Counted from the stretch's first letter, positions 7,470-16,102 are shown. The stretch is 64,000 bases of DNA from Clostridia bacterium (GCA_017436905.1 JAFSCF010000004.1:1-64000); one strand, 5' to 3'. Made by a program: numbers and translations. Notes: generated by a model not told the origin, from the sequence alone.

Positions 7470-9164
7470 TTGTGCTGATATTCTGTTTAAAACTGCCGCC
7501 ATCTCGCCACGGTCTATGATGTTTTCAGGTCGGAATGTTCCGTCGGGATAACCTAACAGCACACCTGCGCTTGTAAGTGCCGCAATTTCGTCATATGACC
7601 ATCTGTCGGCAGAAACGTCTGAAAAGTCTGCTTTACCTGAACCAAGGTCTGCTTTTGTTACACGTGCAAGGAATGCAGCCACTTCTTCACGACTTGCCAG
7701 GTTGTTAGGCTTAAAACTACCGTCAGGGTAACCTTCCATTAGTTTTGCTCCGTATACTGCGGCTATTTCTTTTTCTGCCCAATGACCTTTGGCGTCATTT
7801 GGAATATTTGCAGTTGATGAAGTAAGATTAAGCATTCTTGCTGCTATTGTAGCCATTTCGGCACGAGTCATAGATTTATACGGCGAAAAGGTATGCTTGC
7901 CTGTGCCGAGCATCAGCCCTAAAGAGGAAACGCTTTGTATATCGTCTTTTGCAAAGTGTGTGAGTATATCTGAAAAATATTTTCCGTTAAGCCATGTGTA
8001 GTAGTAGTCCCAAACGTCTTTTGTTTCCTGACCTAAACTCCAGTTGCCTGCGCCTTTTAAAGAATACTTGTCCACAAGAGATAATTTTGATTTGATAGAA
8101 TCATCATTTTCAAACCATGCAACATAATTACCTGCAGTTAAAGTTTTTCCCGAAACAGTAATGCTTTCGCCTTTTTTGATTGTAAACTCGGCTTTGGGGC
8201 TCATATGTTCTTCGTCAAAAGTTACTTTACCGCCTGTGTCTGCAATAATTTGTTCTAAGCGGTTGTTAGATACTCCTAAGCCGTTTATACTGCTGTTGTT
8301 TTCTGACCATATTCTTCCAAAAAAAGGTATACCGAGCACAATTTTTTCCGGCGGACATTCTTCCAGTGCGTAACGTATGGAGTTTTCTACAAATTCCATA
8401 CTGGCTACTGGACCTGCCTCGCCGCCTTCATAGTGTTCATCGTAAGCCATTATAAAAAGATAATCGGCATATTCCGCCAATGCAGCATAATCGTATGAGC
8501 CGTGCCATCCGGTGGTCCAGTTATAAGGGTTAGCCGCTACTGCCACAGACACTTCTTTTGTTGTTGGCAATGCAAGGCGCAAACGCCGAACAAGTTCTGT
8601 ATATTTATCTTTGTGCGTATGGGTTACATTTTCAATATCTATATTTATTCCGTCAAGGTTATATTCGTTTATGGCAGAAACTATTGTATCAACCGTAACA
8701 TCCATATTTTCGAGTGCAGCAACACCTGCCGCCCTGTTCCAATGATTAGATAAGAAAGGTACAACTTTTAATCCCATACTTTTAACTTTTTCTATATAAC
8801 TTTCTGATATATAGTTCACTTTTACGCTGCCGTCACTTTGTATATCAAAATAAGACGGCGAAACAGCAGATAATGTGTTTTTTGCAAGTGCAATATATTC
8901 AAGTTGGCTTGCGTGTGAGCCGAAATATACGTATGACATTGCGTAACGCTGATTTTTATTGCTTAAACTGTAAAAAGGTATAGACACAGCAATAAGACCT
9001 GCCACAACAATTTTAACAGCACGTATTTTCTTTTTAGATGGCATATCGCCGTCTATGGTGGAAAGTTCCCTTGAAAATTCTGCAGAGCAGGGTGGGTACA
9101 GAGATATTATAATGTCGTATGTGCCGTCTGCGTTTTTAGAGAGCATAGTGTTTATACTATACAT
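7467..9164 (-). CDS. Membrane-anchored GH18 glycosidase with three SLH domains
   Basis: 565 residues from the ATG at 9164, which has an AGAAGGA ribosome site; the longer open frame runs through the neighbouring RHH gene and is unlikely. Residues 1-46 are polar and probably cytoplasmic, and 47-66 form one membrane helix. A GH18 barrel follows (about 75-385), with the catalytic motif DGINIDIE (acid Glu178) and MAYDEHY. Three SLH repeats end the protein (about 390-565; EGYPDGSFKPN and LGYPDGTFRPE are diagnostic). The barrel resembles YaaH/CwlE-type spore and peptidoglycan glucosaminidases rather than secreted chitinases. SLH domains bind pyruvylated secondary wall polymer, so the enzyme likely acts on the cell wall surface. 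Confidence 0.9.
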   Translation of the reverse strand: MYSINTMLSKNADGTYDIIISLYPPCSAEFSRELSTIDGDMPSKKKIRAVKIVVAGLIAVSIPFYSLSNKNQRYAMSYVYFGSHASQLEYIALAKNTLSAVSPSYFDIQSDGSVKVNYISESYIEKVKSMGLKVVPFLSNHWNRAAGVAALENMDVTVDTIVSAINEYNLDGINIDIENVTHTHKDKYTELVRRLRLALPTTKEVSVAVAANPYNWTTGWHGSYDYAALAEYADYLFIMAYDEHYEGGEAGPVASMEFVENSIRYALEECPPEKIVLGIPFFGRIWSENNSSINGLGVSNNRLEQIIADTGGKVTFDEEHMSPKAEFTIKKGESITVSGKTLTAGNYVAWFENDDSIKSKLSLVDKYSLKGAGNWSLGQETKDVWDYYYTWLNGKYFSDILTHFAKDDIQSVSSLGLMLGTGKHTFSPYKSMTRAEMATIAARMLNLTSSTANIPNDAKGHWAEKEIAAVYGAKLMEGYPDGSFKPNNLASREEVAAFLARVTKADLGSGKADFSDVSADRWSYDEIAALTSAGVLLGYPDGTFRPENIIDRGEMAAVLNRISAQ

Positions 9165-9187
9165 ATTTTTAAATCCTTCTTTCTGTG

Positions 9188-9219
9188 TTGACATAGGTAA
9201 ATTATTGGTGTATAATTTA
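9188..9219 (+). promoter_or_regulatory. Promoter of the RHH gene with an internal inverted repeat
   Basis: A perfect consensus promoter: TTGACA (9188-9193), 17-base spacer, TATAAT (9211-9216). Within it lies the inverted repeat TAAATTA (9198-9204) / TAATTTA (9213-9219), a candidate operator for the RHH protein encoded just downstream. Confidence 0.8.
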
Positions 9220-9229
9220 TGTAAGACAA
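9201..9229 (-). promoter_or_regulatory. Promoter for the GH18-SLH gene
   Basis: Minus strand: TTGTCT (9229-9224), 17-base spacer, AATAAT (9206-9201). It lies on top of the promoter of the divergent RHH gene, so the two cannot easily fire at once. Confidence 0.55.
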
Positions 9230-9249
9230 AAATAAAAGGAGAGATTTTT

Positions 9250-9474
9250 ATGGCTAAAGTAGGAAGACCGAAATCAGACAATCCCAAGGCGGATAAATTC
9301 AGTTTCCGTTTAAATGCACAAACTGTTAATGCATTGGACGAGTATTGCGAAAAGTTTTCTGTTTCACGTTCGGAGGCAATACGCTTGGGTATAGAGGCTC
9401 TCACAAGTGGTAAGGCACCTAAAGCGCAGGAAGAAAAGCGTGAAAAACGTGATATGCCGTCGTTTCTTTTATAA
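9250..9474 (+). CDS. Small ribbon-helix-helix (CopG/Arc-type) DNA-binding protein
   Basis: 74 residues. The N-terminus MAKVGRPKSDNPKADK is a basic arm; FSFRLNAQTVNALDEYCEKF gives the beta-strand and first helix, and SVSRSEAIRLGIEAL the second helix of an RHH fold. The C-terminal 20 residues are charged and end in a hydrophobic PSFLL. The ATG at 9250 has an AAAGGAGAG ribosome site; upstream extension of the frame would run through the promoter. No toxin gene follows, so an antitoxin role is not supported. It may regulate itself and the divergent GH18 gene. Its target is unknown. Confidence 0.85.
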   Translation: MAKVGRPKSDNPKADKFSFRLNAQTVNALDEYCEKFSVSRSEAIRLGIEALTSGKAPKAQEEKREKRDMPSFLL

Positions 9475-9493
9475 GACCAATAATATTATAACG

Positions 9494-9528
9494 AAATCCC
9501 TCATAGGTTATACCGAAGGGGGATTTTT
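9494..9528 (+). promoter_or_regulatory. Hairpin that pairs the spmA ribosome-binding site
   Basis: AAATCCCTC (9494-9502) can pair with GGGGGATTT (9518-9526; one G-T pair), followed by a T-rich stretch. The 3' arm contains the spmA Shine-Dalgarno sequence GGGGGA. The same hairpin could act as terminator of the RHH transcript or as a translational brake on spmA. Confidence 0.5.
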
Positions 9529-9533
9529 ATTTT

Positions 9534-10127
9534 ATGATTAATTATATATGGGCGTTTATGATACTTTTTTCTGTGGTTGTCGGTGCGCTTAACGGCAGAT
9601 TGGAAGATGTTGTGCAAGCCGCATTTGACGGTGCCAATAACAGCATACAGACCGTACTTGGCTTTATAGGAGTTACTGCACTTTGGAGCGGACTTATGAA
9701 AATTGCCGAACAAAGCGGTCTTGTGCGAGTGTTTACACGCCTTATAAGACCAATTAACCGAATTATATTTTCCGATTTAAAAAAAGAGAGAAAAGCCATG
9801 GAGGCTGTCTCTGCCAATATGGTTGCAAATATTTTAGGGCTTGCAAATGCCGCTACGCCACTTGGCATTAAAGCAATGCAGGAACTCGACAGAATTAACG
9901 GAAATTCAAAAACTGCGTCAAACGCAATGTGTATGTTTGCTGTTATAAATTCAGCGTCTATTCAACTTATTCCGTCTACTATGATAGGTATACGTGCGTC
10001 GATGGGCAGCGCTGCACCGTCAGAGATTATTCTGCCGGTGTGGATAGTGTCAATATGTGCTGCGCTATGCGGGGTTATCCTGACAAAGTTTAGTGGCTCT
10101 GCTTATTATATAAGGAGGGCGAAATAG
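9534..10127 (+). CDS. spmA: Spore maturation protein A
   Basis: 197 residues, an integral membrane protein of the nucleoside recognition (Gate) family. The N-terminal MINYIWAFMILFSVVVGALNG and the following GANNSIQTVLGFIGV are typical of SpmA. In Bacillus and Clostridium, SpmA and SpmB are needed for full dehydration of the spore core. spmB follows after 3 bases, and spoIVB lies further downstream, making a small sporulation group. The ribosome site lies in a possible hairpin. Confidence 0.93.
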   Translation: MINYIWAFMILFSVVVGALNGRLEDVVQAAFDGANNSIQTVLGFIGVTALWSGLMKIAEQSGLVRVFTRLIRPINRIIFSDLKKERKAMEAVSANMVANILGLANAATPLGIKAMQELDRINGNSKTASNAMCMFAVINSASIQLIPSTMIGIRASMGSAAPSEIILPVWIVSICAALCGVILTKFSGSAYYIRRAK

Positions 10128-10130
10128 TAT

Positions 10131-10661
10131 ATGGATATTATTAATACAATATCTGTTTATGCAGTACCTGTAAGCATCGCAGGGATATTAATATTCGGCC
10201 TTTTAAAAAATATCAATGTGTATTCTGTATTTTTAGATGGCGCAAAGGAAGGGCTTAAAATAGGTGTTGGCATCATTCCCCCGATTTTAGGACTTCTGGC
10301 GGCGCTTGGTATGTTTCGCGCATCTGGTGCGCTGGAACTTATTATAAATTCAATAAGACCGCTTACGGATTTTTTCAAAATTCCGCCTGAAATTGTGCCT
10401 TTCGCGCTTATGCGGCCTGTATCGGGCGGAGCTTCGCTTGCTATGGCTACAGATATATTTCAAAATTACGGAGTGGATTCTTTTGCTGGCAGAGCAGCGG
10501 CTGTTATGATGGGCAGCACGGAAACCACTTTTTATACGTTGGCAGTATATTTTGGTGCTACAAAAGCCTCAAATACACGTCATACTTTGCGTTGTGCCTT
10601 AACTGCAGATGTTGTTGGCATAATACTCAGTGTGTGGGTTTGCAGGTGTTTTTTTGCATAA
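10131..10661 (+). CDS. spmB: Spore maturation protein B
   Basis: 176 residues, a membrane protein paired with SpmA. The family stretches VGIIPPILGLLAALGMFRASG, MRPVSGGASLAMA and MMGSTETTFYTLAVYFGA are conserved in SpmB. It follows spmA by 3 bases and is certainly cotranscribed. The expected site of action is the forespore or mother-cell membrane during core dehydration. Confidence 0.94.
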   Translation: MDIINTISVYAVPVSIAGILIFGLLKNINVYSVFLDGAKEGLKIGVGIIPPILGLLAALGMFRASGALELIINSIRPLTDFFKIPPEIVPFALMRPVSGGASLAMATDIFQNYGVDSFAGRAAAVMMGSTETTFYTLAVYFGATKASNTRHTLRCALTADVVGIILSVWVCRCFFA

Positions 10662-10738
10662 TTTCAAATAAATAAGCAACATATAAAATATGCGCCCGGG
10701 TTAATTTAAGCGTGTAACAATTAATTCGGGGTGTAAAA

Positions 10739-11953
10739 ATGAAAAAAATATTTAATATAAAGGTGCTGATAACTGCGGTTTTTGTTTTTTTAATTATTGG
10801 CGGCGCAGCAATAGTATCTTCAATTCCTGATGAAATAATTCTGTTTGAAGATGAAAATTTAAATTTAGGTAAAATTTTTACAGTTGATGCACAGACTGAC
10901 TCTGGCGGAATTTTGCGTGGTAACGAAATGGACTACTCTAACGACAATTATTTTGCCGAAGTTAAACTGGCAGGAGTGTTACCCGTTAAAACGGTTAAGG
11001 TAGAGGTTATTGAAACACCTGAGGTTGTACCCTGCGGAAACAGTATAGGCGTTAAAATTTATGCTGATGGATTGATTGTTGTGGGAATTTCAAATTTTCC
11101 GTCAAATGATGGACGTATGGTGTCGCCTGCAGGTGAAGGTGGAATTAAAGCAGGCGATATTATTAAAGAGGTCAACGGACAAGCAGTTAGCAATGCGTCT
11201 GAATTTTCGGAATTTGTAGAGAAATCAGCCGGCGGAGCAGTAACTGTTACAGTAGAGCGAAACGGTGCAAGATATAAATATAATCTTACTCCGTGTAAAG
11301 ATTCCAATGACGATTTAAAACTTGGCATATGGGTGCGTTCGTCTATAGCGGGCATAGGTACTATGACATTTTATTGCCCTGACGATAATTCGTACGGCGC
11401 ATTAGGACATGGCATAACTGACAGTGATACCGGTAAAATTGTACCCGTAGGAAAAGGAGAAGTATTGATTGCCGATATTGTGTCGATAAGAAAAGGTGAA
11501 CGAGGCTCTCCCGGTGAACTTAGGGGGACATTTATTGCAGACAGCGTCATAGGTGATGTGGAGCAAAATACGGAGTGCGGTATATATGGTAAGGTAAGTA
11601 CGATAAACGCATTTAAAGGAGAAACGGTCCAGGCTGCATCACGTTCAGAGGTTGTTGAGGGCAAAGCGCAGATTTTGACCTGTATAGATGGCGAAGAGGT
11701 TGCAGAATATGATATAGAAATACAAAAAGTTACCCACAGAAAAAATGTTGATACAAAATGTATGATTATAAAGGTTACTGATCCAGTTCTTCTGTCGGAA
11801 ACCGGAGGCATACTTCAGGGGATGTCGGGTAGTCCGATATTGCAGAATGGTAAACTTATAGGAGCAGTTACACACGTATTTGTAAATGATCCCACCCGTG
11901 GTTACGGGATTTTTATAGAAAATATGATTGTAGAGGCAGAGAAAATTGAATAA
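10739..11953 (+). CDS. spoIVB: SpoIVB serine peptidase (sigma-K checkpoint protease)
   Basis: 404 residues. One N-terminal membrane helix (about 8-28), a PDZ domain (about 100-185; AGDIIKEVNGQAV), and a C-terminal S55 peptidase domain. The triad by comparison with Bacillus subtilis is His224 (ALGHGITD), Asp348 (VTDPVLL) and Ser365 (GMSGSP). SpoIVB is secreted from the forespore into the intermembrane space and cleaves SpoIVFA, which activates pro-sigma-K processing. In many genomes it lies beside spo0A or recN; here it follows spmAB. A start at 10739 has CGGGGTG upstream. Confidence 0.95.
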   Translation: MKKIFNIKVLITAVFVFLIIGGAAIVSSIPDEIILFEDENLNLGKIFTVDAQTDSGGILRGNEMDYSNDNYFAEVKLAGVLPVKTVKVEVIETPEVVPCGNSIGVKIYADGLIVVGISNFPSNDGRMVSPAGEGGIKAGDIIKEVNGQAVSNASEFSEFVEKSAGGAVTVTVERNGARYKYNLTPCKDSNDDLKLGIWVRSSIAGIGTMTFYCPDDNSYGALGHGITDSDTGKIVPVGKGEVLIADIVSIRKGERGSPGELRGTFIADSVIGDVEQNTECGIYGKVSTINAFKGETVQAASRSEVVEGKAQILTCIDGEEVAEYDIEIQKVTHRKNVDTKCMIIKVTDPVLLSETGGILQGMSGSPILQNGKLIGAVTHVFVNDPTRGYGIFIENMIVEAEKIE

Positions 11954-11957
11954 GATG

Positions 11958-11990
11958 AATGCTCACTTATAAAATATAAGTGAGCATTTT
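11958..11990 (+). terminator. Rho-independent terminator after spoIVB
   Basis: A 13-bp stem (AATGCTCACTTAT, 11958-11970, with 11976-11988), a 5-base loop and a short T/A-rich tail. It may serve both spoIVB and the convergent AraC gene. Confidence 0.85.
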
Positions 11991-12031
11991 AAAATAAAAA
12001 TTTATTATGCGCTTTTAGTGTGTATATATCA

Positions 12032-12913
12032 TTAGTCTGAATTCCTGTTGTTTTGCCTAAACAATCTGGGGGAACATCCAATACGTGATTTAAAAAACCT
12101 ACTAAAGGAATAAATATCTGAATAGTTCAGTTTTTCATATATAATTTTTATAGGTATGTCGGTTTGCAACAGTTGTTCTTTTGCGTATTCTAATCTTAAA
12201 TTGCGATAATATTCCATTATGTTTTGATTATATAGTGCTTTAAATCTTCTGAGCAATGTGTATTTGTTTACATAGAATTGTTTGGAAAGCGAGTCTAATG
12301 TTATAAGTTCCAAGTAATTGTTTTCAATATAACTTTTAATCGGAGTAATGCAGTCGTCAATTATACTTGTGGTGCTTTCTTCCGGTTTCGAGGGTTCAAA
12401 TTGTCTGAAAATAAGATCGATAAGTTCTAACATCTTTGCTTTATACAAAAATTCATAATTGTAACCTTTGTTTTGGAAGAGTTCGATAATCTTGTAAAAT
12501 ATTTTTTTGAATTTCTCAATATCATACGGTGTAAAGACATTTGGGATGTTTATTTCTTTTAAAATATCTTTCTGTATCAAAGAAAGTTCATAATCTGTCA
12601 TTTTATCCTTTGCTTTATAGGAAATAAATGTTTCTTCACTTTTGTCATTATATATAAGATCAAAATGGATGTGTGGCTGAACAAAATTAGTTTTATTAAT
12701 ACATTCAAACTGGTGCGGTACTCCGGGGCGTAAGAGAACAACATTATTCTTTTTACATAAATGTGAAACACCATCTATTATTATATTACACTCCCCATCT
12801 TCAACAAAAATGATTTCGTAATCGAAAATAACTCTTTTTCGTATTATGAATGGTGATATAAGTGTAGATTGCATAGCAACTCTTATGTATGGAGAAAGTG
12901 AAGATTTTTTCAT
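12032..12913 (-). CDS. AraC-family transcriptional regulator with cupin sensor domain
   Basis: 293 residues. The N-terminal half is a cupin-like sugar-binding domain (YEIIFVEDGECNIIIDG, LLRPGVPHQFEC). Residues about 190-285 form the two-HTH AraC DNA-binding domain (LDSLSKQFYVNKYTLLRRFKAL, YSDIYSFSRFFKSRIGCSPR). It faces away from the GH172/araB genes, the usual position of a local activator. The coding sequence is noticeably AT-rich. Its ligand is probably an arabinose-type sugar given the neighbouring kinase, but this is inference. Confidence 0.88.
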   Translation of the reverse strand: MKKSSLSPYIRVAMQSTLISPFIIRKRVIFDYEIIFVEDGECNIIIDGVSHLCKKNNVVLLRPGVPHQFECINKTNFVQPHIHFDLIYNDKSEETFISYKAKDKMTDYELSLIQKDILKEINIPNVFTPYDIEKFKKIFYKIIELFQNKGYNYEFLYKAKMLELIDLIFRQFEPSKPEESTTSIIDDCITPIKSYIENNYLELITLDSLSKQFYVNKYTLLRRFKALYNQNIMEYYRNLRLEYAKEQLLQTDIPIKIIYEKLNYSDIYSFSRFFKSRIGCSPRLFRQNNRNSD

Positions 12914-12959
12914 AGAAATAACTCCTTTAAAATACGGGTGTCAATAAATGATAAGTTTT

Positions 12960-13007
12960 TTGCAAACGTCTGATATTTTATTTAACAGAAAAATATGATA
13001 ATATAAT
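12960..13007 (+). promoter_or_regulatory. Putative activator-dependent promoter of the GH172-araB genes
   Basis: TATAAT lies at 13002-13007, but no good -35 hexamer sits 17 bases upstream; the nearest, TTTAAC, is only 15 away. Poor -35 boxes are common where an AraC protein activates. TTGCAAACGTCTGAT (12960-12974) resembles a CcpA cre site with two mismatches. Both readings are tentative. Confidence 0.35.
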
Positions 13008-13047
13008 ACCATAAAAATCAGGTCTTCACAAGGAGGTTTGGATAAAA

Positions 13048-14112
13048 ATGTTAGAATTATCTAAAATGAGAAATTATGAATCAAGGTCAATTTCCGCTGA
13101 GAATTTTAATGGCGAAAAAGGAAAAGGCGGTATGGCAGAAGATGGAACGGGTAAAGAGTGCGCACGTAGTTTGGGAAAAGGTTGGAAAATATCTCCGAGC
13201 GTTATTATAGAAAGCGGACAGGTTTTTGAAATGGCAAATATCAACGCCTCCGGCATTATAAAGCATATCTGGGTAACTGATGATTGCCCAGAAAACAGAA
13301 TGCTTATATTAAGAATTTACTGGGACGACAGTGAAACTCCGTCGGTAGAAGTTCCGTTATGTGATTTCTTTGCATCAGCAGATTATCAGGAATATGCACA
13401 GTTAACGTCCTTACCGGTTTGTGTGAATCCTAAACGTGGATTTAACTGCTACTGGGATATGCCGTTTTATAAAAACTGCAGAATAACAGTAGAAAATATT
13501 CATTCAGATAAGGTGACTTTATATTATCAGGTTGATTATGTTCTGGGGGATATTCCTGCTGGACACGGATATTTTCACGCACAGTTCAGAAGATGCAATC
13601 CTCTCCCTTATAAAGAAAACTATACAATTCTTGATAATGTTGAAGGGAACGGTCATTATGTTGGTACATATATGTTTTGGGGTATGAACAATAATGGATG
13701 GTGGGGAGAAGGAGAAATCAAATTCTATCTTGATGGAGATAAAGAATATCCCACAATATGCGGTACTGGTACAGAAGACTATTTTTGCGGTTCGTGGAAT
13801 TTTGATATTGGTGGAAAATATCAGGAATTTTGCACTCCATATGCAGGAGTTTCTAAAATAATACGACCCGATGGGCTTTATAGAGCAAATCAAAGATTTT
13901 CTATGTACAGGTGGCATATTTGTGATCCTGTATATTTTAAAAAGGATATAAAGGTTACAATCCAGGCTCTGGGATGGAGAAACGTAATGGACAAAAATCG
14001 TGAATATCTGCCTTTGCAGGACGATATTTCTTCTGTGGCTTTTTGGTATCAGGACAGTGTATGCAAAGTGTTTCCTGAATTCCCGTCGAAAGAGCAATTA
14101 CAGATTATATAA
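13048..14112 (+). CDS. GH172-family (DUF2961) glycoside hydrolase
   Basis: 354 residues, one DUF2961 domain (Pfam PF11175), now classified as GH172. Characterised members act on furanosides: a Bifidobacterium difructose dianhydride synthase/hydrolase and exo-D-arabinofuranosidases. The hallmark GEGEIKFYLDGD followed by GTGTEDYF carries the conserved acidic residues that serve in catalysis. There is no signal peptide, so it would act on imported oligosaccharides. The next gene, 5 bases on, is a ribulokinase gene, which fits release of a pentose or ketose inside the cell. Arg codons here are mostly AGA/AGG, unlike the glycogen genes, which hints at acquisition. The AAGGAGG site is 12 bases before the ATG. 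Confidence 0.85.
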   Translation: MLELSKMRNYESRSISAENFNGEKGKGGMAEDGTGKECARSLGKGWKISPSVIIESGQVFEMANINASGIIKHIWVTDDCPENRMLILRIYWDDSETPSVEVPLCDFFASADYQEYAQLTSLPVCVNPKRGFNCYWDMPFYKNCRITVENIHSDKVTLYYQVDYVLGDIPAGHGYFHAQFRRCNPLPYKENYTILDNVEGNGHYVGTYMFWGMNNNGWWGEGEIKFYLDGDKEYPTICGTGTEDYFCGSWNFDIGGKYQEFCTPYAGVSKIIRPDGLYRANQRFSMYRWHICDPVYFKKDIKVTIQALGWRNVMDKNREYLPLQDDISSVAFWYQDSVCKVFPEFPSKEQLQII

Positions 14113-14123
14113 GGAGGTTGACT

Positions 14124-15761
14124 ATGAGTAAATATAGTATAGGGATTGATTTTGGCACATTATCAGGCAGAGCAACTGTTGTTGATATAGCAACGGGCGA
14201 TGAAATTGCTACATCGGTATGCGAGTACAAGCATGGCGTAATGTCTAAAACGTTTCTAAACGGAGTTTCTTTACCACCAGACTATGCACTTCAGCATCCA
14301 CAGGACTATATTGATGTTTTATGCTTTGTACTGAAAGAGTGTATTGATATTGCAAATATTTCAACAGACGATGTAGTAGGGATAGGAGTTGACTTTACCG
14401 CTTCAACAATTTTACCTGTAGCAGAAGACGGAACACCATTATGTTTTTTTGATGAATATAAGGAGAACCCGCATGCTTATGCGAAATTGTGGAAACATCA
14501 TGCAGCACAAAAAGAGGCAGATGAAATTAATAATCTGGCAAAAAAAACGGGAGCAAAGTGGTTAAGCAGGTATGGGGGAACTATTTCGAGTGAATGGTTA
14601 TTCCCGAAAGTGCTTCAAATTTTAAGGGAAGATAAATCCGTCTATGATGATACATCCAGATTCATTGAGGCGGGAGATTGGATTGTCTGGTATCTAACTG
14701 GAGAAGAAACTCACAGTATATGCACGACGGGATTTAAAGCAATATGGAATGAAGAAAATGGTTATCCCGATAAAGATTTTCTTAGCCAACTCGCGCCTGA
14801 GTTTGTGGATATAATTGGAACTAAAATTTCAACAAACATAACTAAACTGTCTGCACCGGCAGGATATATAACGGGAAAAGTAGCAGAGTTAACTGGTTTG
14901 AAAGAGGGTACACCGGTAATGCCTGCTTTTATTGATGCGCACGCTGCACTTCCTGCATTGGGTATAGTTGCCTCAGGAGAACTGTTAATGATTATCGGTA
15001 CATCGACCTGTCATATTATGCTTGGAAATAAGGAAGTGAACATTCCGGGAATTTCAGGCTGTGTAAAAGATGGAATTATAGATGGAATGTATGCTTATGA
15101 GGCAGGGCAGAGTTGCGTTGGAGATAGTTTTGACTGGTTTGTAAAAAATTGCGTTCCAAAGTCCTATTTTGAAGAGGCTGATAAACTTGGAATGAATATT
15201 CATAAGTACCTTAGGAATAAAGCAAAATTACTGCCTCCTGGCTCTAACGGTTTGCTTGCACTTGATTGGTGGAATGGAAACAGAACGCCTTATGTAAACG
15301 GAGATTTGACAGGAATGATTGTTGGACTTGATATCCATACTCTTCCTGAAGAGATTTATCGTGCACTTATTGAAGCAACTGCATACGGTACTAAGAGAAT
15401 TATTGAAATATATGAAGAAAATGGTATAAAAATAGAAAAACTATATGCTGCAGGAGGTATAGCCGAAAAAGATGAACTTTTGATGCAGATATATGCCGAT
15501 GTAACAGAAAGAGAGATTTATATATCAGGAACAAGCCAGGCATGTGCTTACTGAAGTTCAGTTTTGGGCGATGTAAATAAAAATGGTTATACTGACATTA
15601 AAGAAGCCTCAAAAAATATGAAAAAAGTTAAAGAAATTGTTTTTAAACCAAATCCAATAAATAGTTGTGCTTATAATGAGTTATATGCAAGTTATAAAGT
15701 GCTGTCGGAATTTTTTGCAGAAAAAGGTATTATGAAAATGCTGAAATCGTTAAAACAGTAA
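14124..15761 (+). pseudogene. araB: L-ribulokinase gene interrupted by one in-frame TGA
   Basis: FGGY-family L-ribulokinase, which converts L-ribulose to L-ribulose 5-phosphate. Typical features: IGIDFGTLSGRA (phosphate loop), HPQDY, GIGVDFTAST, GTISSEWLFPK, and IGTSTCH. Start ATG at 14124 with AAGGAGG 6 bases upstream. Translation stops at codon 477 (TGA at 15552-15554) and then continues in the same frame for 69 more codons to TAA. Homologues have a small residue, usually Gly, at the stop (CALGA; here CAY-stop-SSVLG), so GGA to TGA by one base is the simplest history. With the stop read through, the protein would be 545 residues, close to normal. The truncated product lacks the last helix region of the ATPase domain and is probably inactive. 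Confidence 0.85.
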
Positions 15762-15840
15762 CATGCGTATTTTTTAATGACTCAACAAGAGGTAATGAAA
15801 TATTATTGAAAATATGCTGGTGGAATATGCAAAAGCAGGC

Positions 15841-15874
15841 CAAGAAAAAACGCTCGTAAGAGCGTTTTTTCTTG
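15841..15874 (+). terminator. Strong rho-independent terminator downstream of araB
   Basis: A perfect 15-bp stem (15841-15855 with 15860-15874) with a GTAA tetraloop. Both arms include six A or T residues, so it would also work on the other strand. Confidence 0.93.
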
Positions 15875-15881
15875 ACCTATT

Positions 15882-16095
15882 AATAAAACTTATAATAATG
15901 CCATTGCAATTGAGACCACTGAAGGCAAACCTGCTAAACGCATTGCTGTTAAAAACTGTATTTTAGCAAGCCGAGATTTTTTCGTGTGTGGTCCGTCTGG
16001 CTAACTGCGTTGTTTATATGAATGCAGGGAAAGGTAAAATTTCTAATGTTCAGGTTCGTGGTATCAGCGGTGCAATGACATGAAACGGTGCAGCA
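15882..16095 (+). pseudogene. Decayed fragment, possibly from a beta-helix (GH28-like) protein
   Basis: Conceptual translation gives a piece with ETTEGKPAKRIAVKNC, then a stop, a frame change, and NAGKGKISNVQVRGISGAMT followed by a TGA and NGAAF. The pattern of repeated short V-x-N-C and I-S-N-V-x-V strands is typical of right-handed beta-helix glycosidases or lyases such as GH28. At least two stops and one frameshift interrupt it. The family call is a guess from pattern; that it is a decayed coding region is more certain. Confidence 0.45.
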
Positions 16096-16102
16096 TTTTT
16101 GA

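Noticed and set aside
9055-9249. Upstream extension of the RHH gene
   Set aside because: It includes the promoter and the start of the divergent gene; the ATG at 9250 follows AAAGGAGAG.
9165-9404. Upstream extension of the GH18-SLH gene by 80 codons
   Set aside because: It runs antisense through the RHH gene and promoter region; the ATG at 9164 has a good ribosome site.
10656-10708. Sigma-F/G promoter before spoIVB
   Set aside because: GCATA and GGTTAATTTA-like boxes exist but their spacing does not fit well enough to call.
15552-15554. TGA in araB as selenocysteine or a recoded glycine codon
   Set aside because: TGA is used as a normal stop in several genes here (dnaX, aroK, spmA context), the aligned residue is Gly, not Cys/Sec, and no SECIS-like hairpin follows directly.
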